Shown: positions 1 through 7,345, numbered from the stretch's first letter. The stretch: 15,300 bases of DNA from an uncultured Collinsella sp. (GCA_900555355.1 USKV01000010.1:1-15300), one strand, 5' to 3'. Numbers and translations are program-made. Notes: generated by a model not told the origin, from the sequence alone.

Positions 1-216
1 GAGCAGCTCATTGAGCACTATGGCGTCGAACGCGACGAGGTCATGGCGTTTGGCGACTCGATGAACGACTATGAGATCATTCGCTTTGTCGGTACGGGCT
101 GCGCGATGGAAAATGCACGCCCCGCGCTCAAGGCAGTCGCCGATCGCGTGGTGGGGCGCAACCGCGACCACGCTGTCCAGCAGGAGCTCCGCCGTGTTCT
201 GGAGAGCCTCGCCTAA
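1..216 (+). CDS. HAD-family (Cof-type) hydrolase, 3' end only
   Basis: The window opens inside a gene; 71 codons in frame 1 remain before a TAA. The residues MAFGDSMNDYEI match HAD motif IV (GDxxND), which holds the acidic residues that bind the catalytic magnesium. The following stretch (GCAMENARPALKAVADRV) is the usual C-terminal end of Cof-type HAD-IIB phosphatases, which dephosphorylate sugar phosphates or flavin and nucleotide phosphates in the cytoplasm. The nucleophile Asp motif lies outside the window, so the substrate cannot be guessed. It converges on a second gene of the same family at 373-1215, so the two are neighbouring paralogues. The family call is safe; the specific function is unknown. 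Confidence 0.85.
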   Translation, partial: EQLIEHYGVERDEVMAFGDSMNDYEIIRFVGTGCAMENARPALKAVADRVVGRNRDHAVQQELRRVLESLA

Positions 217-282
217 TCCGGCAGTTAGGGACGTTCCTTTTCTGCCGGCAACCGGGGACAGTCCTTGCAGCTTTTTCGCGAA
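217..282. other. hairpin-forming 3' flank of the first HAD gene
   Basis: Directly after the stop codon, CCGGCAG (218-224) pairs with CTGCCGG (242-248) around a 17-base loop. No T-run follows immediately, so this is a weak terminator candidate. The loop and the next bases contain GGGACG and GGGGACAG, which resemble the GTCCCC repeats that follow. Confidence 0.35.
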
Positions 283-377
283 GAGTGTCCCCAACGACTA
301 GTCATTCAAGAACGTCCCCAATGACTAGTCGTTTAAGAACGTCCCCAATGACTATAAGAACGTCCCCAATGACTAGG
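283..377. repeat. four tandem GTCCCC-containing direct repeats
   Basis: Four units share a core AACGTCCCCAATGACTA. They start near 283 (a diverged copy, AGTGTCCCCAACGACTA), 311, 338 and 359. The first two full units are about 27 bp, with a tail of the type GTCGTTTAAG; the third is shortened to 21 bp. The last unit runs into the following gene, so its ACTAG supplies that gene's TAG stop on the minus strand (373-375). The block lies between two convergent genes. It has no equal-length spacers, so it is not CRISPR. It looks like a small tandem or intergenic mosaic repeat of unknown role. Confidence 0.8.
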
Positions 378-1215
378 CGAGGGCGGCCATGATGGTGCGG
401 GCGACGCCGTCGTGGTCGTTGTCGTATTCGGTAATGGCGTCGGCGGCCTCGCGATCCTCGGGCTCGGCGTTGATCATGGCCATTCCATGGCGCGCTGCCT
501 GCAGCATGGGGATGTCGTTGATGTTGTCGCCGAACGCCCAGGCGTCGGCGAGAGACTCGCCCAGATGCCCGCATAGCCAAGCCAATGCCGTTCCCTTGGT
601 GGCGCCCTCGCCCATGACCTCGATATTCATGGAGTATGAACGCGTGACCTCAATGCCTTCGAGCGTGTCGAGCTCCGCTGCGATGGCATCGCGATCGGCC
701 GGGTCGTGCCAGTACATGGCGATGCGTTCGAGTGTCTCAACCTCGTCGATCTTGCTGTCGATATCCATGTCGATCGGCGTTCGTGTGCGCTTGAGCGAAG
801 CCGCGATGTGGGGGTCGCCGCCACAGAACTCATCCAGACGCCCGTATAGCGAGCGGGGGAGGAAGCACTGCCCATCCGCGAAGATATCGAAGGTCACATC
901 GTGGCCGGCGGCAATGCGATGGATGCGGTGGGCAATGCCGCAATCGAGCGGACGGCTCAAGATGCACGTGGCGCGCGAGGCGTCGGTGGGCACATCGTCG
1001 TCGAGCTGCCAGACGCTGGCGCCGTTGGCGCAGACTGCGTAGTGCAAGGCGGGGTGGGCGAGGATGGGCTCAAAGATGCCCGACAGTGGACGTCCCGTGC
1101 AGGGAACAAACTCGATGCCACGACGTGCGAGCTCGTCGAGCATCGCCCAGGTGGCATCGCTCATTTGCTTATCGCTCGTCAGCAGCGTCCCATCCATATC
1201 GGAAAACACAATCAT
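373..1215 (-). CDS. HAD-family (Cof-type, IIB) hydrolase
   Basis: A complete 280-residue HAD phosphatase. Motif I is DMDGT near the N-terminus, with nucleophile Asp6 and Asp8. Motif II is the Thr of CTGRP (Thr40). The motif III Lys is in GATKGT (about 207), and motif IV is FGDNINDIPML (Asp230, Asp234). The long insertion between motifs II and III is the type IIB cap, which chooses the substrate; length and order fit the family. The ATG at 1213-1215 is preceded by an AGAAAGGA ribosome binding site at good spacing. The gene starts only 25 bases after the citrate synthase terminator, and I see no clear promoter of its own in the gap, so it may depend on read-through or on a promoter inside the terminator region. 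Its stop codon lies in the last GTCCCC repeat. Substrate unknown. Confidence 0.93.
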   Translation of the reverse strand: MIVFSDMDGTLLTSDKQMSDATWAMLDELARRGIEFVPCTGRPLSGIFEPILAHPALHYAVCANGASVWQLDDDVPTDASRATCILSRPLDCGIAHRIHRIAAGHDVTFDIFADGQCFLPRSLYGRLDEFCGGDPHIAASLKRTRTPIDMDIDSKIDEVETLERIAMYWHDPADRDAIAAELDTLEGIEVTRSYSMNIEVMGEGATKGTALAWLCGHLGESLADAWAFGDNINDIPMLQAARHGMAMINAEPEDREAADAITEYDNDHDGVARTIMAALA

Positions 1216-1240
1216 TCGTTGCGATCCTTTCTACTGGCAT

Positions 1241-1279
1241 AAAAAGCGTGGCCGAGGGCGGTGATGCCCTGGCCACGCT
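1241..1279 (-). terminator. Rho-independent terminator after citrate synthase
   Basis: Read on the minus strand, AGCGTGGCC pairs perfectly with GGCCACGCT. A second inner stem, AGGGC with GCCCT, stacks on it with one bulged base, and TTTTT follows. It sits 24 bases beyond the citrate synthase stop codon. Confidence 0.9.
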
Positions 1280-1302
1280 CGAGTTCTATAACGGTCCGCG
1301 TC

Positions 1303-2721
1303 CTAGCGGTCGGCGAGCGGCTTGTACTCCAGCGGCTCGATCATCGGACGATAGGCGGGGCGGATGATACGGTGCGCGCAGAAGAGCTCTTCCATGCGGT
1401 GTGCCGACCAGCCGGCCATGCGGGCGACGGCGAACAGCGGCGTAAAGAGCGTCTCGGGCACGCCGAGCATCTTGTAGATAAAGCCCGTGTACAGGTCGAT
1501 GTTGGCGCAGATAGGCTTGGTCATGCCGTGATCGCGCATCACTTGCGGGGCCAGGCGCTCGATGCGCTCGATGAGCGCGAACTCCTCGCCCAAGTCCTTC
1601 TTGGCGGCAAGCGTGCGCGCGTAACGGCGGCACACCTCGGCGCGCGGGTCGCTCAGCGTGTAGACGGCATGGCCCATACCGTAGATGAGGCCCGTGCCGT
1701 CGAAGGCCTGCTTGTCGAGGATCTTGCCCAGGTAGGCTGCGATCTCGTCCTCGTCCTCCCAATTGGAGACATGCGCACGGATGTCCTCGTGCATGGACAC
1801 GACCTTGGCGTTGGCGCCGCCGTGGCGCGGGCCCTTGAGCGAGCCGATGGCCGCGGCGTAGGCAGAATACGGGTCGGTGGCCGAGGAGGACAGCACGCGG
1901 CAGGCGAACGTGGAGTTGTTGCCGCCGCCGTGCTCGGCATGCAGCATGAGCATAACGTCGAGCAGCATCGCCTCATCGCGGGTGAACGCCATGCCGCCGC
2001 GCAGGACCTGTAGGATGGTCTCGGCGGTGGAGAGACCGGGCGTAGGGTGCGGCACGTGAACCTCGGAGCCGCGAAGCTTGGCGACCGAGGCCATGTGTGC
2101 GAAGGCGGCGATGCGCGGGAGACGTGCGAGCATGGAAATGGCGACGTCGATTTCGTGCTCGGGTGTAATGGCGTCAGGCTCGGCGTCGAAGGCGTAGAGC
2201 AGCAGCACGGCGCGCTGAAGCACATTCATGATGCTCGACGACACCGTGGTCAGGGGGAACTCGCGGACGTATTCGTCGCTCAGGTGCCTAAAAGCGCCCA
2301 GACGTTCGCAAAAACCGTCAAGCTCTTCCTTGGTGGGCAGGGAGCCCGTGATGAGCAGATAGGCGATCTCTTCGTAGCCATAGCGATCCTCGGCCTGGGC
2401 ATTGTTGACCAGATCCTCGATGCTATAGCCGCGCAGCGTGAGCTTGCCCTGGTCGGGCACGACCTTGCCGTCGACCTTGTTGTAGCCGTGCACGTCCGAG
2501 ATGCGGGTAAGGCCCGCGACCACGCCCGAGCCGTCGGCATTGCGCAGGCCGCGCTTGACATTGTGCTCTTCGAACAAGCCCTCGTCATAAGGGTCGGTCG
2601 GCAGGCCGTGGTAGAGGTTTTCGCTTTCGGGCGAAATCTGGCGGCTCGCCTCATAATCCAAGACCAGGCGGCTCAGATGGTCATCGAAGCGGTAGTAGAT
2701 TTTCTTGGCATCGTAGGCCAT
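1303..2721 (-). CDS. gltA: citrate synthase (citrate/2-methylcitrate synthase family)
   Basis: 472 residues. Citrate synthase condenses oxaloacetate and acetyl-CoA to citrate, the entry step of the (often incomplete) TCA cycle that leads to 2-oxoglutarate and glutamate. The three catalytic residues of the family can be placed: His264 in HAEHGGGN, His300 in GPRHGGAN, and Asp358 in GMGHAVYTLSDPR. The C-terminal Arg in VARMAGWSAH (Arg434) fits the substrate-binding arginine. About 50 residues precede the usual domain start, slightly longer than a minimal type I enzyme. The start has a clear GGAGAGGAG ribosome binding site. It lies 77 bases downstream of the ACT-domain gene with no terminator between, so the two are probably cotranscribed. 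2-methylcitrate synthase activity cannot be excluded from sequence alone. Confidence 0.95.
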   Translation of the reverse strand: MAYDAKKIYYRFDDHLSRLVLDYEASRQISPESENLYHGLPTDPYDEGLFEEHNVKRGLRNADGSGVVAGLTRISDVHGYNKVDGKVVPDQGKLTLRGYSIEDLVNNAQAEDRYGYEEIAYLLITGSLPTKEELDGFCERLGAFRHLSDEYVREFPLTTVSSSIMNVLQRAVLLLYAFDAEPDAITPEHEIDVAISMLARLPRIAAFAHMASVAKLRGSEVHVPHPTPGLSTAETILQVLRGGMAFTRDEAMLLDVMLMLHAEHGGGNNSTFACRVLSSSATDPYSAYAAAIGSLKGPRHGGANAKVVSMHEDIRAHVSNWEDEDEIAAYLGKILDKQAFDGTGLIYGMGHAVYTLSDPRAEVCRRYARTLAAKKDLGEEFALIERIERLAPQVMRDHGMTKPICANIDLYTGFIYKMLGVPETLFTPLFAVARMAGWSAHRMEELFCAHRIIRPAYRPMIEPLEYKPLADR

Positions 2722-2798
2722 GCGCGCTCCTCTCCGGGCCGCATCGGGGTGGCTTGCATGGGCATGCGCGCGTCAGGCTATCCCCAGCGGCTTGTTCG

Positions 2799-3086
2799 CT
2801 ACAGGCGGTACATAAAGTTAAAGACGTCCTCGCGCTGGATGGACACGTTGACGCCCGAAAGCTCGCCGGCCTCGGCCAGCGCCTTCTGCAGCTCGGCGAA
2901 GTCGAGCTTGGACTCGGCGGTATCGGCCAGCATGGTCATGGTGAAGATGTCCTCGATAATGGACTGCGTGATGTCGCGGATGTCGACGTTGGCCTCGCCT
3001 AGGACACGGGTGACGCCGGCGACGATGCCGGGGCGGTTCTTGCCAAGGACGGTGATGACGATACGGGAGGACGAGATCTCGGCCAT
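2799..3086 (-). CDS. ACT-domain protein (UPF0237 type)
   Basis: A 95-residue protein that is a single ACT domain. The N-terminal segment (VLGKNRPGIVAGVTRVLGE, about residues 14-31) is the typical first strand, ligand loop and first helix, followed by NVDIRDITQSII and MTMLAD. ACT domains bind small ligands, usually amino acids, and control enzymes or transcription; this stand-alone type has no settled function. The ATG is preceded by AAAGGG at good spacing. It is the first gene of the unit with citrate synthase, so a regulatory link to carbon or amino-acid flux is possible but is an inference. No catalytic domain is present. Confidence 0.9.
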   Translation of the reverse strand: MAEISSSRIVITVLGKNRPGIVAGVTRVLGEANVDIRDITQSIIEDIFTMTMLADTAESKLDFAELQKALAEAGELSGVNVSIQREDVFNFMYRL

Positions 3087-3133
3087 GGGAAACCCTTTCG
3101 CGTGATTGCGGCGCGCGCGGGGCGCTCCGCTAC

Positions 3134-3156
3134 GGTACAGTGTTCATCATTGTACC
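3134..3156 (-). promoter_or_regulatory. possible -10 box and inverted repeat upstream of the ACT gene
   Basis: GGTACA (3134-3139) and TGTACC (3151-3156) form a perfect 6-bp inverted repeat 11 bases apart. On the minus strand the right arm overlaps TACAAT (3149-3154), a good -10 hexamer about 60 bases before the ATG at 3086. No convincing -35 is seen, so the promoter is tentative. The repeat could be an operator or could be chance. Confidence 0.35.
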
Positions 3157-3267
3157 TGTCTGGCGCAAAAAAGGCGCGCTCGCTGCGGCGTTACATGCCT
3201 GCAACATGAGCGTAAGGGGGAAGGCCGTACGGGGAAGAGCCGTCTGGCGCGTGTCCGGCTCGTGTTG

Positions 3268-3331
3268 GGTTGATTTCCGATCTCAGCCGAACACATTGAG
3301 CGGACAGGCCGTTCCCGCAGTCAGCCGAACG
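3268..3331 (+). repeat. left copy of 64-bp direct repeat (candidate attachment site)
   Basis: It begins GGTTGATTTCCGATCTCAGC and ends CAGTCAGCCGAACG. It matches 10481-10544 at 62 of 64 positions and in the same orientation. The 10-mer TCAGCCGAAC occurs twice inside it (3283-3292 and 3321-3330), 38 bases apart. It lies 151 bases beyond the recombinase stop codon. Confidence 0.85.
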
Positions 3332-3482
3332 CCTCCGACGGCTGATTCCGAACTGGAAGCGGAGGGCATCCCCGCCCTTCGGTAGGGGATACCGCTCCGC
3401 GGCGCATGCCGCGGGCGGCGCCCCTATCGGACCACCGTGACCTCAGTTGGGATGGGCCCAGCACTGCCGCGTACTCGGTGAG

Positions 3483-4208
3483 CTAGAGCCAACTGTTCGT
3501 CTTCACGTCGCGTATGGCGATATTTCGGTCGTCCGGCTCGGTGATGCCGTAGCCGAACGCCTGGAGCGTCTCGATGGACTCCTGGATCCTCTGTTGGAAC
3601 ATGGGACCCGGATCGACCCTCGGCCCGAGGTGCCCGCGCCAAAGGCACGGCGTGGCGCGCAGCATGTTATGGATTTTGGAGATGGGCTCGATGTCGGCGT
3701 AGACGTTGAGCGTCGCCATGGCGTCCTTGTGGCCGAGGATCGATTGGAGCGCCTTGATATCGCCGCCTTGGCGGATCCACTGCGTTGCGAACGTGTGGCG
3801 AAGGCCGTGGAACGTGATCAGCTCGTCGTTGGTGCCTATGAGGCCGTTGGTCTCCGAGAACGTCTTGAACGCCCTGCGGATATAGCTTGTCGTCGCGAAG
3901 GTCGCGCCCGGCTCCGACAGGATGTAGCAGTCCCCGATCTCGACCGCCCCGGTAAGGCCGCGCAAGCGCAGCTTTCCGCAGTCGATCTCGTGGGTCTCCT
4001 TCAGGAAGGGGAGTAGGCCGACCGGGTCGATGGGGATACCCCTGGCGTCATGGGTCTTGGTGTCCTTGATAAACGAACCCATTCCCTTCGCGTACGCCAC
4101 CGAGTGTCTGATCGAGATCAGGCCCGTCTCGAAATCCACATCGCACCACCGAAGGCCGCAGACCTCGCCGATTCGCATCCCCGTGTGCAGGGCGAGTACG
4201 ACCGCCCT
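3483..4208 (-). pseudogene. tyrosine recombinase/integrase, catalytic domain only (N-terminus missing)
   Basis: The frame opens directly after a TAG with RAVVLALHTGMRIGEVCGLRW, the classic start of a phage-type integrase catalytic domain. The conserved Arg lies within the first 12 codons, so the arm-binding and core-binding domains are gone. Numbering from the first ATG (4176-4178), the catalytic set is complete: Arg2, Lys41 (TKT), His124 and Arg127 (FHGLRHTFAT), His150 (LGHKD) and nucleophile Tyr160. A tail of about 70 residues follows the Tyr. Only 231 residues can be made from that ATG, against roughly 370-400 for a full integrase, and no ribosome binding site is evident. It is in frame with the repressor gene upstream, separated only by the TAG. 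Probably inactive for integration unless helped in trans. Confidence 0.85.
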
Positions 4209-4460
4209 CTAATCCTCGGCGGACCAATCGAGTCCGAACTCCTTTCGGGCATCCTCTTCGCTCATGACTTCGAGAAGGTCTCCGGGTTGGCAACGAAGGG
4301 CGAGGCATAGCTGCTCGAGTGTGTTGAAGCGAATGCCGCGAATATGCCCTTTTTTAATACGGGACAGGTTCACGGGCGTGGTTCCAATCCTTTCGGCAAG
4401 TTCGTTCGAGGAAATCTTTCGCTCGGCCATGATCTTGTCGAGGCGAACAATTACGGGCAT
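4209..4460 (-). CDS. small Cro/CI-type helix-turn-helix regulator
   Basis: 83 residues. The central part (MAERKISSNELAERIG followed by TTPVNLSRIKKG) is a lambda-repressor-like helix-turn-helix, and NTLEQLCLALRCQPGDLLE is the usual end of this small family (HTH_26/YozG-like). It probably acts as a dimer at an operator near its own promoter. It starts 9 bases after the DUF2975 gene, and its AAGGAAA ribosome binding site adjoins that stop codon, so the two are one operon; pairing of this regulator type with DUF2975 proteins is known elsewhere (B. subtilis yoaS-yozG, from memory). The last 15 or so residues extend beyond the typical domain. Its TAG is immediately followed, in frame, by the recombinase remnant. 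Confidence 0.88.
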   Translation of the reverse strand: MPVIVRLDKIMAERKISSNELAERIGTTPVNLSRIKKGHIRGIRFNTLEQLCLALRCQPGDLLEVMSEEDARKEFGLDWSAED

Positions 4461-4469
4461 GGCGTTTCC

Positions 4470-4982
4470 TTACGCAATCTCGTCGGAGTCGAGGTACAGC
4501 TCTCGGGCGTACAAGAAGAGCTGGGAAAGCATGAACAGGACGATGCCGAGAACCAGAGAGGTCCAATCGAATGATGAAGCGATCTCTTGGGCGCCGACGG
4601 CCCCCTCGCCGCCAAACATCGAAACGGAGGTTTTGAGTGAGCCGGCGTAGAGGCTGGTGGCAGCTTGAACAACGAAGAGAATGCCGAGCACCTTCAAGCA
4701 TGTCGCAGACCCTTTCTTGAAGGGGTCTCCGCTCTTGATCGTCCACACGAGAACGGCGCTGAGGATGGTCGTAGCGATACCGATGACGGCAGGGACCAAT
4801 GTCGAGATCGCAAGTGCTGGATACGCGGGGGAGTCTGCAATTACAGGGTTGTCGAGCACTTCGATTGCTGGCTTTAAGGAGAACGCCACTTGTGCGATGG
4901 CGGTGGCGCAAAGGGTCGCAGAGGCTATCGCACATGCGATACGGAAGGAATGAAGCCGGGGAGTGCGATTGTCGGAACTCAT
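4470..4982 (-). CDS. DUF2975-type four-helix membrane protein
   Basis: 170 residues with four predicted membrane segments at about 14-36, 55-82, 94-114 and 139-159. Between helices 2 and 3 is WTIKSGDPFKKG, a cytoplasmic loop typical of DUF2975 proteins. No enzymatic motif is present and the function of the family is unknown. The ATG has a good GGAGG ribosome binding site five bases upstream. It is the first gene of a minus-strand operon with the small repressor and the recombinase remnant, and it is divergent from the export cassette. Membrane protein plus repressor pairs of this kind may sense a signal and control nearby genes; here the neighbouring ABC genes are the obvious candidate target, by inference only. 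Confidence 0.8.
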   Translation of the reverse strand: MSSDNRTPRLHSFRIACAIASATLCATAIAQVAFSLKPAIEVLDNPVIADSPAYPALAISTLVPAVIGIATTILSAVLVWTIKSGDPFKKGSATCLKVLGILFVVQAATSLYAGSLKTSVSMFGGEGAVGAQEIASSFDWTSLVLGIVLFMLSQLFLYARELYLDSDEIA

Positions 4983-5019
4983 AATAACCTCCGAAGAATT
5001 TAAAGAACTCAGGTTACTT

Positions 5020-5054
5020 TTTAACAGTTTATGTTAAATTGACTTTGCCGGCAA
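5020..5054 (-). promoter_or_regulatory. predicted promoter with overlapping operator-like inverted repeat
   Basis: On the minus strand TTGCCG (5049-5054) and TAAACT (5026-5031) are separated by 17 bases, a plausible sigma-70 promoter for the DUF2975-repressor operon, with transcription starting about 40 bases before the ATG. The sequence TTTAACAGTTTATGTTAAA (5020-5038) is a perfect 7-bp inverted repeat whose 5-base centre lies in the -10 box. Bound repressor there would block this promoter. On the plus strand the same repeat overlaps a weak -35 (GTTAAA, 5033-5038) lying 17 bases from TAATAA (5056-5061), which could serve the divergent export genes. Confidence 0.5.
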
Positions 5055-5061
5055 GTAATAA

Positions 5062-5084
5062 GGGCCGAGCATTTTGTTCGGCCC
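5062..5084 (+). other. hairpin in the leader of the export cassette
   Basis: GGGCCGA (5062-5068) pairs with TCGGCCC (5078-5084), with a 9-base loop rich in T. No T-run follows on either strand, so it is unlikely to be a simple terminator. It lies between the candidate plus-strand promoter and the permease start and could stabilise or attenuate the transcript. Confidence 0.45.
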
Positions 5085-5117
5085 CTCTGTTCCGACTGGA
5101 TGAGGTTAAGGTTGGCG

Positions 5118-7340
5118 ATGAATATGCTCAAAATCTCGAAGGCGATCTTTAGGTCGCTTCTCTCCTCCAGGTCGCTCTGTGTTGTCGTTGTTGCGTTGAT
5201 GGTTCTTTGTGCTCTGCCCGTCTTCAGGAGCGCGGCTGGCATCGACGGACGGGTCGAATACCTCGAGTCGGGAATAACCCGTGTTGAGCAGGAATTGTCA
5301 GCATCCTATGCGGATGCGCTTGTGAATGCGGGGGAGGACGGTGTCTATACCTCTTCATCAAGCATGCCCGCGCTTCTGTACCCTCTTGCCGCGGGACGTC
5401 TTATCTTGGCACCGCTCTCTCCCCTACTTCCGTTTCTGCAGATATCGGATGGAGAGTACACCTATTATGACGGATCGAAGGAGTACTTGCTATGGGTCGC
5501 AACGGCCGTTGCCGTCTCGTTCCTTGCCGCGCGTCTTAACAAACGTGAAAAGCTCATCATCCAGGCACCGATGGGCGAGCTGGGTAGACTTGTTGCATCG
5601 AGCGTATGGGCGAGTGTTTTTGCAATGCTTGCCGTCCTCGCCATCAATCTTCCAGGGATAATCGCCGCGCTTGTGAAGAATGGCCCGGGCTCGCCGTTCT
5701 ATCCGATAGGCTACATTCAATATGCGACTCCGGTTATCAAACCGGCTTGGCTGGTGTTCGCGCAGACGGCCATCTTGCAATTCTTGGTGGCAGCGTTCGT
5801 CTCGCTTGTCGTTCACCTTGCCGTGAAGATTGCCAATAACCCTACGCTTGGAATCGTGTTCGTATGTGCCCTGATGGGGGTGACGATGGTTCCCGGGTAT
5901 TACGGAAGATCCATCGCTTTACGTGAGTTCGCCCTGTTGAATCCCCTTACGTATGCGAACACTGAGTTGACCGTCGGCGCCTATAGCCCGTACCCGACAA
6001 CGCAGATAGTGAATCTGCCTGGACTTTGCTTCGAGCGTGGCGCGATTGCCCTCGTATGCGCAATCGGGATCGAGGTGCTGGCAATTAGTCTGCTTTGCGT
6101 TGCTGGAAAGAGCGGCTGCGCGTGCCCGATATCCCCGATTTGTCTTGAGAGAGGTTCCTTCACTGCATCGAGAACGGCAACTCGTTCGAGCGCTTGTGCC
6201 TCCGCCGTTGCATACGTAAGAACGATGGGGAAACTGCTCCTGCGTTCTCCTACCCTCGCCGTATGCGCGATTGCAATGTCGACGACGATGCTGGCCCCGG
6301 CTCTGGTCGAGATGTTTCCTGACGCTGATAACGTTTCCGTTGTTCGGTATAGGGATGGGGAGCTCCGTTCAATAGATCGGTATCTAGAGCAGAACGCTGC
6401 GAATATGGACGTCGAGGGCAAAGCGGCCCTGGAAGACATGCGGGATGCTCTTTCGGGTTTCGTGTACGCGCCTATGCCTGCGGAGGGGTTTCGAAGCCTT
6501 GCGACGTACGAGCGCGCTCGAGGTGAGCTGGGCGCGGCAGATGCGACTCTCCTGCAATCGATCGGAATCGAGCCGGAGACTCCTTCTCGTGCGGAGGCGC
6601 GCGCCCTTCTGCTTGAGTCGATCGCGAGCTTGCCGGACCCCAAGGTTTACGAGTTAAGTACGAAGATGCCCCCATTAATCCTCCTTTCGTATCTCCAGGC
6701 AGCGCTTCCCTCCTTATTTTTGCTGTTGCCCGTGGTTGTCACATCGCTCGCGTGCACCCACCTGCAGTGTCGTTCCCTTCTGGTTCTCCAGATCCCCGCA
6801 ACAGCGCATGTGCGTTTTCTGACGGCTGTTGCGCTGGCTCTCCTGCTTGGCTTGGTGCTGCTTTTGGTGTCGATGGTTCCCGCTGTCGTTGTGTCCGTGA
6901 TTAAGAACGGTGCGGGTGGATCGGAGTATCCCGTCGCTCTCATTCGGGCGGGAGCTTCGACAACGTCCACGGTGGGGGAGGCGGTGTTGTGCAGTATTCC
7001 GTTGCTGGTCATGGCATACGGCGTGATTTCCGTCGTCGCTGCGTTGACAGCAGCGATTAGCCGCAACCCCGTTGTCACCGGAATGGTTTGCGCGGTTCTC
7101 TTGGTGTTGGGTTCGTTGAGCGCTCATGTTGAAAGCGTGGGCATGGGCGTCGCGCTGCTGGCTCCATTCGCCTCGTTTGATCCCGCTTCCCAGGTGGGGA
7201 CGATTGGGTTCCTTGGGCGAGGGACGAACGCGATGCCTTTTGGAGAGGTCGTCGGCGCATCGGGCGCTCTGCTGGTGGTCTTGGGCGCCGTATCTCCGTT
7301 GATGGTGCGCCTGAGTGTTCCAAAGATCGAAAGGGGATGA
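5118..7340 (+). CDS. ABC transporter permease with two tandem six-helix domains
   Basis: About 740 residues, all membrane permease with no ATPase motif. I chose the ATG at 5118 because AAGG lies six bases upstream; an in-frame ATG at 5100 has no ribosome binding site. Two similar halves follow each other. Each has one N-terminal helix, a polar external loop of about 80-120 residues, then five helices (half 1 near residues 19-39, 122-140, 160-186, 211-234, 242-260, 306-330; half 2 near 376-397, 520-544, 567-594, 619-646, 650-669, 709-731). After the third helix both carry a KNGxGxxxYP motif (VKNGPGSPFYPI and IKNGAGGSEYPV). A full permease pair on one chain would need two ATPase subunits, which the next gene can supply. 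The last base pairs overlap the next gene's first ATG. It resembles ABC-2-type exporters in general form; the substrate is unknown but a secreted peptide is likely from context. Confidence 0.85.
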   Translation: MNMLKISKAIFRSLLSSRSLCVVVVALMVLCALPVFRSAAGIDGRVEYLESGITRVEQELSASYADALVNAGEDGVYTSSSSMPALLYPLAAGRLILAPLSPLLPFLQISDGEYTYYDGSKEYLLWVATAVAVSFLAARLNKREKLIIQAPMGELGRLVASSVWASVFAMLAVLAINLPGIIAALVKNGPGSPFYPIGYIQYATPVIKPAWLVFAQTAILQFLVAAFVSLVVHLAVKIANNPTLGIVFVCALMGVTMVPGYYGRSIALREFALLNPLTYANTELTVGAYSPYPTTQIVNLPGLCFERGAIALVCAIGIEVLAISLLCVAGKSGCACPISPICLERGSFTASRTATRSSACASAVAYVRTMGKLLLRSPTLAVCAIAMSTTMLAPALVEMFPDADNVSVVRYRDGELRSIDRYLEQNAANMDVEGKAALEDMRDALSGFVYAPMPAEGFRSLATYERARGELGAADATLLQSIGIEPETPSRAEARALLLESIASLPDPKVYELSTKMPPLILLSYLQAALPSLFLLLPVVVTSLACTHLQCRSLLVLQIPATAHVRFLTAVALALLLGLVLLLVSMVPAVVVSVIKNGAGGSEYPVALIRAGASTTSTVGEAVLCSIPLLVMAYGVISVVAALTAAISRNPVVTGMVCAVLLVLGSLSAHVESVGMGVALLAPFASFDPASQVGTIGFLGRGTNAMPFGEVVGASGALLVVLGAVSPLMVRLSVPKIERG

Positions 7341-7345
7341 TCTCG

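Larger units (their letters stand above)
3087..3482. other. gene-free stretch at the left edge of the island
   Basis: No convincing gene lies in these 396 bases. They hold the upstream region of the ACT gene (3087-3156), the left 64-bp direct repeat (3268-3331), and GC-rich hairpins. The hairpins are TCAGCCG/CGGCTGA (3321-3345), an imperfect stem from GCGGAG (3359-3364) to CTCCGC (3395-3400), and CCGCGGC/GCCGCGG (3397-3414). The open frames here lack ribosome binding sites. Confidence 0.7.

Noticed and set aside
283..377. possible CRISPR array
   Set aside because: Units are contiguous and of unequal length with no unique spacers, and no cas genes are near.
3140..3385. two plus-strand frames (3140-3385 and 10479-10739) that share a peptide beginning VDFRSQPNTLSG
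   Set aside because: The shared peptide is only the translation of the 64-bp direct repeat; neither frame has a ribosome binding site or similarity outside it.
5062..5084. Rho-independent terminator between the divergent operons
   Set aside because: The hairpin is good but no T-run follows on either strand, and no gene would need termination there.
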